Positions 17,449-24,974 of a stretch of DNA of 64,000 nucleotides are shown here, in pieces. Source of the stretch: Actinomadura sp. DC4 (GTDB lineage: Bacteria > Actinomycetota > Actinomycetes > Streptosporangiales > Streptosporangiaceae). A model generated the notes under the pieces. That model was not told where the DNA came from, ran no database searches, and saw nothing but the letters and a program-made list of their open reading frames with translations. A program made the position numbers and the translations under genes. Location: positions 62,001 through 126,000 of the forward strand of contig NZ_JAUEQY010000017.1 of the NCBI RefSeq assembly GCF_030406325.1, given 5' to 3'. Positions within the stretch are counted from its first letter, which is position 1, and the number at the start of each line of letters is the position of its first letter.

Positions 17449-17949
17449 ATGCGCCGCCTCGCGCACACCACGACCGACAGCCCCGTCGGCCCGCTCACCC
17501 TCGTCGCCGCGGACGGCGCGCTGACCGGCCTGTACATGGACCGGCAGAGGTACCGGCCGGAGACCGAGACGTTCGGCGAACGCGACCACGCGCCGTTCGC
17601 GCAGGCGGTCGAGCAGCTGGAGGAGTACTTCGCCGGCCGGCTGACGGAGTTCGACCTGCCGCTGGCCTTCGTCGGCACGCCGTTCCAGCGGCTGGTCTGG
17701 GAGGCGCTGCTGAAGGTCCCGTACGGGCGGACCGTGTCGTACGGGCAGCTCGCGGACCGGCTCGGCCGGCCGACCGCGGCACGCGCCGTGGGCCTGGCCA
17801 ACGGCCACAACCCGATCAGCATCATCGTGCCGTGCCACCGCGTCGTCGGCTCGAAGGGCGACCTGACCGGCTACGGCGGCGGGCTGGAGCGCAAGCGGCA
17901 TCTGCTGGACTTCGAGCGGACGGTCACGACGACACGCGTCAGGACGTGA
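17449..17949 (+). CDS. ogt: Methylated-DNA-protein-cysteine S-methyltransferase
   Basis: A 166-residue suicide DNA-repair protein that takes the alkyl group from O6-alkylguanine onto its active cysteine. The active site is [20 protein letters not shown], preceded by the helix-turn-helix part [20 protein letters not shown] and [19 protein letters not shown]. Length and order are those of Ogt/MGMT. It lies 11 bases after the Ada/AlkA fusion gene with gaaagga as ribosome site, forming an alkylation-response operon. The 3' end overlaps the convergent GNAT gene by 11 bases. Confidence 0.95.
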   Translation: MRRLAHTTTDSPVGPLTLVAADGALTGLYMDRQRYRPETETFGERDHAPFAQAVEQLEEYFAGRLTEFDLPLAFVGTPFQRLVWEALLKVPYGRTVSYGQLADRLGRPTAARAVGLANGHNPISIIVPCHRVVGSKGDLTGYGGGLERKRHLLDFERTVTTTRVRT

Positions 17950-18520
17950 GACCCGCCCGGGCACGCCACTCGTCCGCGAGCATCGCGTAGACCACCTCGT
18001 CGGTCCACTCGCCCTTGACGATCTCGTTCTGGACCAGGTGGGCCTCGCGGCGCATCCCGAGGCGTTCGAGCACCCGCGCCGAGGCGGTGTTGCGCGCGTC
18101 GAGGCGGCCGACGACCCGGTGCAGGCCGTACGCCTCGAAGCCGAGCCGCAGCACCACCTCGGCGGCCTCGGTCGCGTAGCCGTGGCCGCCGAAGTCGGGG
18201 TGGAAGATGTAGCCGATCTCGCCCTGGCGGTGCTCGCGGCTGACCCAGATCAGCTGGACGTCGCCGATGAGCTTGCCGGTCTCGGGCAGCACCACGGCGA
18301 GGGTGAGGTTGTCGCCCTCCTCGCTCAGCCCGGAGGCGGCGATCTTCATGGCCAGCGATCCCCGGGCCTGGGTGTGGTCCCGCACGCCCCAGTAGAGGTA
18401 GCGCGTCACGTCCGGGCGGGACTGGATGTCGTGAACGTCGTCGAGGTCGTCTTCGGTGTAGAGCCGCAGGAGGAGCCGGTCGGTCGTGATCGGCAGGTCG
18501 GGAGTCACCATCCCGGCCAT
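17939..18520 (-). CDS. GNAT family N-acetyltransferase (RimJ/RimL-like)
   Basis: A 193-residue acetyltransferase of the RimJ/RimL type (Acetyltransf_3). It starts [20 protein letters not shown], has [20 protein letters not shown] with the acetyl-CoA loop, and [20 protein letters not shown] followed by [14 protein letters not shown], which are standard for the group. Start could be ATG at 18520 or 18511. The acceptor may be a protein N-terminus or a small amine. Convergent with ogt. Confidence 0.9.
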   Translation of the reverse strand: MAGMVTPDLPITTDRLLLRLYTEDDLDDVHDIQSRPDVTRYLYWGVRDHTQARGSLAMKIAASGLSEEGDNLTLAVVLPETGKLIGDVQLIWVSREHRQGEIGYIFHPDFGGHGYATEAAEVVLRLGFEAYGLHRVVGRLDARNTASARVLERLGMRREAHLVQNEIVKGEWTDEVVYAMLADEWRARAGLTS

Positions 18521-18590
18521 GCTATTGACCTGCCGGGTCGGGAAGGCAAACGATTTACCGGCGGGGGTCCCCTGAGGCAGGCTGGAGGAC

Positions 18591-19535
18591 ATGCTCATCA
18601 CGACCGGCGCGGACGTCGCCGAGCAGACCCGCGCGTACAACCAGTCCCTGTCCAAGGTCCTCGCGGCCATGCCCGCGCACCACGAGGTGGACGACCCGGC
18701 CGCCTCGCGTGCGGCGCGCGCCCGTGGCGAAGGGGCGTTCCCCGCCCCGGTGACGCTGCCGGAGGGGCAGGATCGTACGGTCCCGGGGCGCGCCGGGGAC
18801 GTACCCGTACGCGTGTTCACCCCGCCCGTCGTACGCGGCGTGTACCTCCACATCCACGGCGGCGGCTGGACGCTCGGCACGGCCGCGGCCCAGGACGTCC
18901 TGCTGTGGCGCCTCGCCCAGGCGGCCGAGCTCGCGGTGGTGAGCGTGGACTACCGCCTCGCGCCCGAGCACCCCTACCCGGCCGGGCCCGACGACTGCGA
19001 GGACGCGGCGCGGTGGCTGGTCGCGGGCGCCGCGCGGGAGTTCGGCACCGACCGGCTGGCCATCGGCGGCGAGTCTGCGGGCGCGCACCTGGCGGTCGTG
19101 ACGCTGCTGCGCCTCGGCGACCAGGCGGCGGCGTTCCGCGCCGCGCAGCTGACCTTCGGCGCCTATGACCTGTCGATGACGCCGAGCCAGCGGCAGTGGG
19201 GCGAGCTGAACCTCTCGCTGTCCACACCGATCATGGCCTGGTTCTACGACCAGTTCCTGCCGGGGACTAGCGCGGAGGAGCGCCGGCGGCCCGACGTCTC
19301 GCCGCTGTACGCCGACCTGTCCGGCCTGCCGCCGGCCCGGTTCGTCGTCGGCACCCAGGATCCGCTGCTGGACGACACGCTGTTCATGGCGGCGCGCTGG
19401 GAGGCGGCCGGCAACGGGGCCGTGCTGGAGGTGGTCGCCGAGGCCGCCCACGGCTTCCTGCAGTTCCCGCTGAAGGTCGCCGAGCGGGAGCTCGCGGCGC
19501 AGGAGGAGTACCTCGCCAAGGCCGTCGCCGGCTGA
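18591..19535 (+). CDS. Alpha/beta hydrolase, HSL-type esterase
   Basis: A 314-residue esterase/lipase of the hormone-sensitive-lipase family (Abhydrolase_3). The oxyanion motif is YLHIHGGGWTLG, the nucleophile elbow IGGESAGAHLAV, and SVDYRLAPEHPYPAGPDD is the diagnostic block between them. The acid is in GTQDPLLDDT and the His in VAEAAHGFLQFP. All catalytic residues are present. No signal peptide, so it is cytoplasmic. Natural ester substrate unknown. Confidence 0.92.
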   Translation: MLITTGADVAEQTRAYNQSLSKVLAAMPAHHEVDDPAASRAARARGEGAFPAPVTLPEGQDRTVPGRAGDVPVRVFTPPVVRGVYLHIHGGGWTLGTAAAQDVLLWRLAQAAELAVVSVDYRLAPEHPYPAGPDDCEDAARWLVAGAAREFGTDRLAIGGESAGAHLAVVTLLRLGDQAAAFRAAQLTFGAYDLSMTPSQRQWGELNLSLSTPIMAWFYDQFLPGTSAEERRRPDVSPLYADLSGLPPARFVVGTQDPLLDDTLFMAARWEAAGNGAVLEVVAEAAHGFLQFPLKVAERELAAQEEYLAKAVAG

Positions 19536-19536
19536 G

Positions 19537-20328
19537 TCACCAGTGCGCGGGGCGCGTAAGCGCCGGCGGGAGGCCCGTACGCGCGTCGCCGCGCGCGGCG
19601 TCGAGCTGGGACTGGGTCACGAAGAGCCCGCCGGCCAGGTCCGCTCCGCGCAGGTCGGCGTCCCGCAGGTCGGCTCCGGTGAGGTCGGCCCTGGTCAGGC
19701 GGGCCTCGCGCAGGTCCGCGCCGATGAGGTAGGCCCCGCGCAGGCTCGCGCCGGTGAGATCGGCGCCGCGCAGGCTCGCGCCGATCAGGTCGCCGCCGGC
19801 GTGGTCCTTGCCGTCCGCGCCGCGGGCGAGCGTGGCGGCGCGGCGCAGCAGGGCGTTGACCTCGCGGCGGCGGGCGGCCACGTCGAGCGCGCGCAGGGTC
19901 TCGGGCGGCTCGCGGGTGAGGCGCTCGACGGACTCACGTGCCCGGGTGAGGTCGGCGTGGAGCTCGCGGGCCGCGGGCAGGGTGATCGCCTCCGTGAGGT
20001 ACCAGAGGAGTTCGTGCAGGTCACGCATTACCGGGAACACCGCGAACATCGAGGCGGCGGTCTCCGGATCCTGCCGCCAGTCGCGGCCGGCGAAGGTGAC
20101 CTGGGAGACCTTCTGGCCCGCGCCGAAGCAGTCATAGACGGTGCAGCCCTTGAACCCCTGCGCCCGCAGCCGCGTGTGGATGCCGCAGCGGAGGTCCTGC
20201 CGCAGGTTGGGGCAGGACCTCCCGGCCTTCTTGCCGATGGCGAAGTCGGCCGAGGCGGAGAAGGCCGGCGCGACGCAGCACAGCGCGAAGCAGTTCGCGC
20301 AGTCGGCTCGGAGCTCGTGAAGGCCCAT
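19537..20328 (-). CDS. Pentapeptide-repeat protein with Cys-rich N-terminus
   Basis: A 263-residue protein. The N-terminal 80 residues contain many cysteines (DCANCFALCCV, SCPNLRQDLRCG, GCTVYDCFGAG), suggesting a metal cluster or zinc site. A helical middle follows, and a C-terminal right-handed beta-helix of about 14 pentapeptide repeats A(D/N)LxG (GASLRGADLTGASLRGAYLI, GADLREARLTRADLTGADLR). Related proteins with this two-part layout are common in actinomycetes; the function is not established. Ends one base from the convergent esterase gene. Confidence 0.85.
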   Translation of the reverse strand: MGLHELRADCANCFALCCVAPAFSASADFAIGKKAGRSCPNLRQDLRCGIHTRLRAQGFKGCTVYDCFGAGQKVSQVTFAGRDWRQDPETAASMFAVFPVMRDLHELLWYLTEAITLPAARELHADLTRARESVERLTREPPETLRALDVAARRREVNALLRRAATLARGADGKDHAGGDLIGASLRGADLTGASLRGAYLIGADLREARLTRADLTGADLRDADLRGADLAGGLFVTQSQLDAARGDARTGLPPALTRPAHW

Positions 20329-20386
20329 GTCAGACCTCCCCGTATGAGCTGAATGCGCCGGTCGAGGTTAATTTAGCCGACCTGGG

Positions 20387-20668
20387 CTATGTGGGCGGGG
20401 TACGGTCCGCGCCGATGGCGACGCCGACGATCGTGCAGGGCACGGTGCCGCGGTTGTGCCAGACGTGCCGGGTGCCGTTCTGGATGAGCACGTCACCCGC
20501 CCGCAACACCGTCTGCTCGCCGTCGTCGAGTGGTGTGCATCCCGTGGCGCCGGGCTCATTCGCGGCCATCGCGCCCGGCATCCGCCGCTCCAGATCCTCC
20601 AGCGCCGCGGCCACATCCAGATCCGGAGGCGGGATCGGTTCACCTGGCGGGACCGTGTTGATCATGAA
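20387..20668 (-). pseudogene. Cupin-domain protein relic (N-terminus missing)
   Basis: About 93 residues match the C-terminal half of a small cupin protein: VLRAGDVLIQNGTRHVWHNR with the metal-binding His residues, then PCTIVGVAIGA at the end. The first half of the cupin, including the first His/Glu motif, is missing, and the frame upstream of 20668 is unrelated. The break lies next to a TetR relic on the opposite strand that has also lost its N-terminus, as if one deletion removed a divergent promoter and both 5' ends. Confidence 0.68.
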
Positions 20669-20708
20669 GCGCGACGTTCTCCAGGCCGTCCAGCCGCTGG
20701 CACCGTCG

Positions 20709-20951
20709 GTGCACCTGAGCCTGCTCGGCGACCGCAACGACCCCGGGTCCAGGACGCGGTCCGCCAGGTGAACGAAGCCGGCTCGAACTCCTGGCCCGTA
20801 GCTACCGCGAGCTCGGCCTGCCGCCGGACCGGGCGACGTCTCGGGCGCGGGTCGGCCACGTGGCCATCCTCGGGCTGCTGCACCTGGCCCAGACCGATCC
20901 GGACGCCCCGCACTCGCCGACGAGACGTTCGCCATCTTCCTGCCGTCATGA
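20709..20951 (+). pseudogene. TetR-family regulator relic (C-terminal part, frameshifted)
   Basis: Across three frames one can read VHLSLLGDRNDP, RVQDAVRQVNEA, LELLARSYRELGLPPDRATS then RARVGHVAILGLLHLAQTDP, and at the end DETFAIFLPS before TGA at 20949. This is the ligand-binding C-terminal domain of a TetR protein with at least two frameshifts, and the DNA-binding domain is gone. The terminal TGA overlaps the end of the convergent hydrolase gene. Confidence 0.65.
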
Positions 20952-21791
20952 CGCCGCACTCCTGACGAACTCCGCGATGGCCCAGGCCAGTGCCTCCGGC
21001 CGGTCCAGGGGGAGGAGGGTGAGGCTGTCGTCGATCTCGACAAGGCGGCCGTACGGGAGGAGTCCGGCGAGGCGCCGGCCGTGACCGGGTGGCATCACCC
21101 GGTCCTCGCTCGCCCACACCACGAGGACGGGACGGTCGAAGCCGGGCAGCCGCTCGGCCGCCGTGAGCAGGAGCCCGGTGTCCGCGCCGGCCGCCCGCAG
21201 CATCCGTACGGTGTCGCGGCGGATCTCCGGCCGGGTCAGGACCGGCCGCATCCACCGCGCCGTGGCGGCGTCACCCCGCTTGGTCAGCCACCCGAACGCG
21301 ATCGGCAGCCGCCGGACCATCCGAAGCCGCATCTGCTGCATGAACAGCCCGAACAACCCGGGGGAGAGGCGGCCGGCGGCCACGAGTGTCCTGCCGGTCA
21401 GGCCGGGCGGGAAGTTGTCGAACGCGTCGCAGGAGGCCAGCACGGCCCGCCCGACGCGTTCGCCGCCCTCGGCCATGATCAGCTGGACGAGCGCGCCGCC
21501 GGTGTCGTTGCCGGCGAGGGTGACCTCGCGCAGGTCGAGGCGGTCGAGGTACTCCGTCACCAGCCGGGCGATCCCGGGCAGCGACAGGTCCGCGTCGGCG
21601 CGCATCGGGTGGCGGTGCGCGCCGAGCGGCAGCGTGGGCACGAGGCACCGGTGGCCGGGCGACAGCTCGGCCACCGGCCCGTCCCACAGCGAGGCGTCCA
21701 TCATGAACCCGTGCAGCAGCACGAGCACCGGACCCTCGCCGCCGGTGTCCTCGTACTCGATCGTCCCGGCGGACAGCTCGATCGTCGTCAT
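20946..21791 (-). CDS. Alpha/beta hydrolase, haloalkane-dehalogenase-like
   Basis: A 281-residue alpha/beta-hydrolase. It has VLVLLHGFMMDASLWDGPVA (oxyanion region) and the elbow VTLAGNDTGGALVQLIM, in which the nucleophile position is Asp rather than Ser, as in haloalkane dehalogenases and relatives. The acid-like segment is VLVVWASEDRVMPPGHG. Near the C-terminus, where the catalytic His is expected, the text is VEIDDSLTLLPLDRPEALA with no His, so hydrolytic activity is doubtful. It is separated by one base from another hydrolase gene on the same strand. Confidence 0.82.
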   Translation of the reverse strand: MTTIELSAGTIEYEDTGGEGPVLVLLHGFMMDASLWDGPVAELSPGHRCLVPTLPLGAHRHPMRADADLSLPGIARLVTEYLDRLDLREVTLAGNDTGGALVQLIMAEGGERVGRAVLASCDAFDNFPPGLTGRTLVAAGRLSPGLFGLFMQQMRLRMVRRLPIAFGWLTKRGDAATARWMRPVLTRPEIRRDTVRMLRAAGADTGLLLTAAERLPGFDRPVLVVWASEDRVMPPGHGRRLAGLLPYGRLVEIDDSLTLLPLDRPEALAWAIAEFVRSAAS

Positions 21792-21792
21792 G

Positions 21793-22710
21793 TCAGCGCG
21801 GCTCGGCGGAGAGAGTGACGTCCAGGTCGACCAGGTGGCGGCGCAGGAAGTCCACCTCGGCCTCGACGGCCCGCTCGTGTTCGCCGAGGAACGGCGCGTA
21901 GTGCCCGCCCGGCACCCGTACGAGCTCGGCGCGGGGAGCGCGGCCCGCGGCGTCGACGGCCGGTTGCGCGAGCGCGGTCTGGTCCTGGTCCGCCACCAGG
22001 ACGAGCAGCGGGCAGCGAATCCCGGCCGCGAGACGGCCGGGCCGGTAGGTCGCGATGCCCGGCACGGAGCGGGCCGCGATCTCCTGCCGCCACTCGGGAT
22101 ACCGGTTGCCGGGGTTGAGCGCCCGGTCGCCGTCGAGGCTGTCGGGGGTCGTCAGGAGCGTGACGGTGCCCGGCTCGGCGGCGAGCGGCACCAGCAGCGG
22201 CCGGCGGCGGGGGAGCAGGTCCAGCAGGACCCGGCCGGTGAGACGCAGCGTCGCGAGCGGCCGCTGGAACTTCGAGGCCGCGCGCGCGGCGGCCAGGCCG
22301 TCGGCGTTCGGCGTCTGCGCGATCGCCGCCGCCGTCCGTGAGTCGCGCGCCGCGATCTCGAAGACGTGGCCGCCCGACAGGGAGAAGCCCCAGACCGCGA
22401 GCCGGGCCGGGTCGACCTCCGGCAGGGTCGCGGCGTAGGTGAGCGCGGCCCCCCAGTCGGCGACCTGGCTCTTGACGCGGACGACCTGGCGCGGCCGGCC
22501 TCCGCTCTCACCGAGGCGGCGGTAGTCGAAGGCGAGGACGGAGAAGCCCGCCTCGTGGAACCGCTTCGCGAACGGGTCGGTGCCCGGTTCCTTGGTGACC
22601 CCGCCACCGCCGGCCATGATCACGCACGCGCCGTTGGTGCCCGGGTAGTGCCAGGCGGCGCACTCCACGTCGCCGCTGACGAATCGGGCCTTCTTCCGGT
22701 CTTCCGGCAT
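21793..22710 (-). CDS. Alpha/beta hydrolase, dienelactone-hydrolase/peptidase S15-like
   Basis: A 305-residue hydrolase. GVTKEPGTDPFAKRFHEAGF and SVLAFDYRRLGESGGRPRQV precede the nucleophile elbow RLAVWGFSLSGGHVFEIAA (Ser in GFSLSG). The acid is in LLVLVADQDQTAL and the His in VPGGHYAPFLG. The N-terminus KKARFVSGDVECAAWHYPG is typical for this cytoplasmic group. ATG at 22710 has GGAGG at suitable distance; an upstream start would read through the operator. Probably an operon with the next hydrolase, controlled by the TetR protein encoded upstream. Confidence 0.87.
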   Translation of the reverse strand: MPEDRKKARFVSGDVECAAWHYPGTNGACVIMAGGGGVTKEPGTDPFAKRFHEAGFSVLAFDYRRLGESGGRPRQVVRVKSQVADWGAALTYAATLPEVDPARLAVWGFSLSGGHVFEIAARDSRTAAAIAQTPNADGLAAARAASKFQRPLATLRLTGRVLLDLLPRRRPLLVPLAAEPGTVTLLTTPDSLDGDRALNPGNRYPEWRQEIAARSVPGIATYRPGRLAAGIRCPLLVLVADQDQTALAQPAVDAAGRAPRAELVRVPGGHYAPFLGEHERAVEAEVDFLRRHLVDLDVTLSAEPR

Positions 22711-22718
22711 GCCGACCT

Positions 22719-22765
22719 CCACGTGGTTCTTCTCGTTGCTCTCCAAGAAGTGAACCACGTGGTTC
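22719..22765. promoter_or_regulatory. Tandem CCACGTGG operators for the adjacent TetR gene
   Basis: gaaccacgtggttc (22752-22765) is a perfect 14-bp palindrome. A second core ccacgtgg at 22719-22726, followed by ttc, lies 36 bases away between centres. Both are in the short gap between the TetR gene and the hydrolase it precedes, so they are the likely binding sites of that regulator. Confidence 0.62.
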
Positions 22766-22794
22766 GCAAAGTACGTACGGGGGGTCTCCCGCGG

Positions 22795-23409
22795 TTATTC
22801 GGCCGCCGCCTCCTCGCGTTCGAGCGCGCGGGCCAGGGCCTCGAAGCCCGCGGCGATCCCGGCGGTGTCACCGCTGGTCCGCGCGTCGACCAGGAAGCCC
22901 CGCAGCGTCGCGAGGATCATCTCGGCGACCTCGAGCCGGCGCCGCTCGGACCAGTGCTCGGGGCAGATGGACAGCAGAGTCGGGAGGTACTGGCGTGAGG
23001 CGCCCCGGCCGAGCTCGGCGTAGCGGTCGGAGTCGTACATCGCCAGGCCGATCGCCTGGTCGAGCACGCGCGCCTCCTCGCCGACCAGGACGGGCCACAC
23101 GGCGCGTACCCAGTCGGCCAGGCTGCGGCGTCCCGGCTCCGCGGTCGCCACGGCGAGCGCCCGTTCGATGCGCCGGTCGCGCAGCTTGAAGATGGCCTGT
23201 ATGAGCAGGTCATCGGCGCTGTCGAAGTGGTAGAGCAGCACCTTGTGCGTCGCGCCGGCGGCCCGCGCGGCACGCCGGAGGGAGAAGTCCACGAGCCCGT
23301 TGACCGCCAGGTCGTCGGTGACCCGTTCGAGAAGCTCGCGCCGCCGGGCCTCGCCGCGCGGCGACCCCGCCGAACGCCGGTAGCCCGCACGCCCGTCGTT
23401 CACGTCCAC
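22795..23409 (-). CDS. TetR-family transcriptional regulator
   Basis: A 204-residue regulator. The HTH lies in RRRELLERVTDDLAVNGLVD, FSLRRAARAAGATHKVLLYH and FDSADDLLIQAIFKL, followed by the all-helical ligand domain. It is encoded 12 bases after the MarR gene and 84 bases before the hydrolase genes on the same strand, with palindromic CCACGTGG sites in that gap. It probably represses the two hydrolase genes; effector unknown. Confidence 0.9.
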   Translation of the reverse strand: MDVNDGRAGYRRSAGSPRGEARRRELLERVTDDLAVNGLVDFSLRRAARAAGATHKVLLYHFDSADDLLIQAIFKLRDRRIERALAVATAEPGRRSLADWVRAVWPVLVGEEARVLDQAIGLAMYDSDRYAELGRGASRQYLPTLLSICPEHWSERRRLEVAEMILATLRGFLVDARTSGDTAGIAAGFEALARALEREEAAAE

Positions 23410-23421
23410 GACCGGTCATCC

Positions 23422-23853
23422 TCACACATGGCTCGGCCGTACGAGGGCGGTGGCGAGTTCGGTCAGCTGGGCACGCCGTTCGGGGGAGAGGTGCTCGGTG
23501 AGCGCGATGACGCGGCGGCCGATCTCGGCGCCGCAGTCTTCGGTGAGCCGCCGGCCGAAGGGGGTGAGGGAGACCAGCACGGCGCGGCCGTCGTGGGGGG
23601 AGGGTGAGCGCTGGACCAGGCCGCGTTTCTCGGCGCGGGTCACCAGGCCGGTCATGGAGGACTTGTCCAGGCCGAGGTGGCGGCCGAGCTCCAGCATGCC
23701 GGCCTGCCGGTCGCGCAGGACGCCCAGGAGCCTGACCTGGGTGATCGACAGGTCCTGTTCGGCGCCGGCGGCGGACAGGATGCCCTGCACCAGGAAGGAC
23801 AGCTGCACCAGGGCGTCCACCGGATTCAGGGGGTCCTCGGGCGGGGTGGTCAT
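23422..23853 (-). CDS. MarR-family transcriptional regulator
   Basis: A 143-residue winged-helix repressor. It has LSITQVRLLGVLRDRQAGML, ELGRHLGLDKSSMTGLVTRA, and the wing EKRGLVQRSPSPHDGRAVLV followed by SLTPFGRRL, all typical of MarR. ATG at 23853 is chosen over 23886 because the longer form would extend into the operator. It is divergent from a quinone oxidoreductase gene whose promoter is covered by two 23-bp direct repeats; that gene is the likely target. Confidence 0.9.
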   Translation of the reverse strand: MTTPPEDPLNPVDALVQLSFLVQGILSAAGAEQDLSITQVRLLGVLRDRQAGMLELGRHLGLDKSSMTGLVTRAEKRGLVQRSPSPHDGRAVLVSLTPFGRRLTEDCGAEIGRRVIALTEHLSPERRAQLTELATALVRPSHV

Positions 23854-23867
23854 GGTGACCAGCGTAC

Positions 23868-23925
23868 TTGACCTAGTACGTGGCACAAACTATCTTCAAA
23901 AGTAGTACGTGACACAAACCATCTT
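23868..23925 (+). promoter_or_regulatory. Promoter with two 23-bp direct repeats (MarR operator)
   Basis: TTGACC (23868-23873) and TATCTT (23891-23896) are spaced by exactly 17 bases and face the oxidoreductase gene at 23952. The repeat TAGTACGTG-R-CACAAAC-Y-ATCTT occurs at 23874-23896 and 23903-23925, differing at two positions. The first copy fills the -35/-10 spacer and -10 box, the second the expected transcription start, so a bound MarR protein would block RNA polymerase. Confidence 0.72.
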
Positions 23926-23951
23926 GCGCCTCCGGAACGGGAGAACCCCTC

Positions 23952-24905
23952 ATGCACGCCGCAGTCGTCCACTCCTTCGACAGCCCGCCCCGCTTCGACA
24001 GCTTCCCGACCCCGTCCGCGTCGGGGGAGCACGAGATCCTGGTCGACGTCCTGGCCGCCGGCCTGCACCCGCGGGTGCGCTCGGCCGCCGACGGCAGCCA
24101 CTACACCTCCGAGGGCACGCTGCCGCTGATCCCCGGCGTCGACGCGGTCGGCCGTACGCCCGAGGGCGAGCTGATCTACTTCGTCGCTCCCGACGACGCC
24201 CTGGGCACGATGGCCGAGCACGCCGTCGTCGACCGCCGCCGGGCGATCACCCTGCCGGCCGGCGCCGACCCGGCCACCGTCGCCGCCGCCATGAACCCGG
24301 CGATGTCCTCCTGGGTGGCGCTGCGCCGCCGCGTCTCCTTCCGGCCCGGCGGCTCGGTCCTGGTCCTGGGCGCCACCGGCAACGCCGGGCAGCTCGCCGT
24401 CCAGATCGCGGGGCGCCTCGGCGCCGCCCGGGTGATCGGCGCCGGCCGCGACCCGCAGCGCCTGGACCTGCTGAAGGGCCTCGGCGCGGACGAGGTCGTC
24501 GCCCTGGACGGCGACGACGCCTTCGACCGGCTCGGGCGGGCGGCCGGGGACGTCGACGTCGTGATCGACTATCTGTGGGGTACGCCCACCGAGCAGGCCA
24601 TGCCCGCGCTGCTGACCGCCCGTACGGATCGCTCGAAGGCCCTGACCTGGATCCAGATCGGCTCGATGGCGGGCCGTGAGATCACCTTGCCCTCGTTCCT
24701 GCTGCGCGCGGGGAACCTCACGGTCATGGGCAGCGGACAGGGCTCCGTGACCACCGCCGGCATCGTCGCCGAGCTGCCGTCACTGGCCGAGGAGATCGCC
24801 TCCGGCGCCCTGGCCGTGGACCCGCTGCCGGTACCGCTGAACCAGGTCGAGCGGGCCTGGAACACCCCGGTCGCCCCCGGCCGCCGCGTCGTCCTGACCC
24901 CCTGA
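23952..24905 (+). CDS. Zinc-free alcohol dehydrogenase / quinone oxidoreductase
   Basis: A 317-residue medium-chain oxidoreductase. The N-terminal GroES-like part reads DVLAAGLHPRVRSAADGSHY and LIPGVDAVGRTPEGE. The nucleotide fold is GGSVLVLGATGNAGQLAVQI, with ARVIGAGRDPQRLDLL. It ends WNTPVAPGRRVVLTP. No zinc ligands are seen. Its promoter carries the direct repeats likely bound by the divergent MarR protein, so expression is probably induced by a ligand of that regulator, perhaps a quinone or electrophile. Confidence 0.9.
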   Translation: MHAAVVHSFDSPPRFDSFPTPSASGEHEILVDVLAAGLHPRVRSAADGSHYTSEGTLPLIPGVDAVGRTPEGELIYFVAPDDALGTMAEHAVVDRRRAITLPAGADPATVAAAMNPAMSSWVALRRRVSFRPGGSVLVLGATGNAGQLAVQIAGRLGAARVIGAGRDPQRLDLLKGLGADEVVALDGDDAFDRLGRAAGDVDVVIDYLWGTPTEQAMPALLTARTDRSKALTWIQIGSMAGREITLPSFLLRAGNLTVMGSGQGSVTTAGIVAELPSLAEEIASGALAVDPLPVPLNQVERAWNTPVAPGRRVVLTP

Positions 24906-24974
24906 TCCGACGTCACACGGGGGGCGTTTCGCTACGCTTGGCCGCCGTTTGATCCGGCTGGGAGCTGATAGCGC

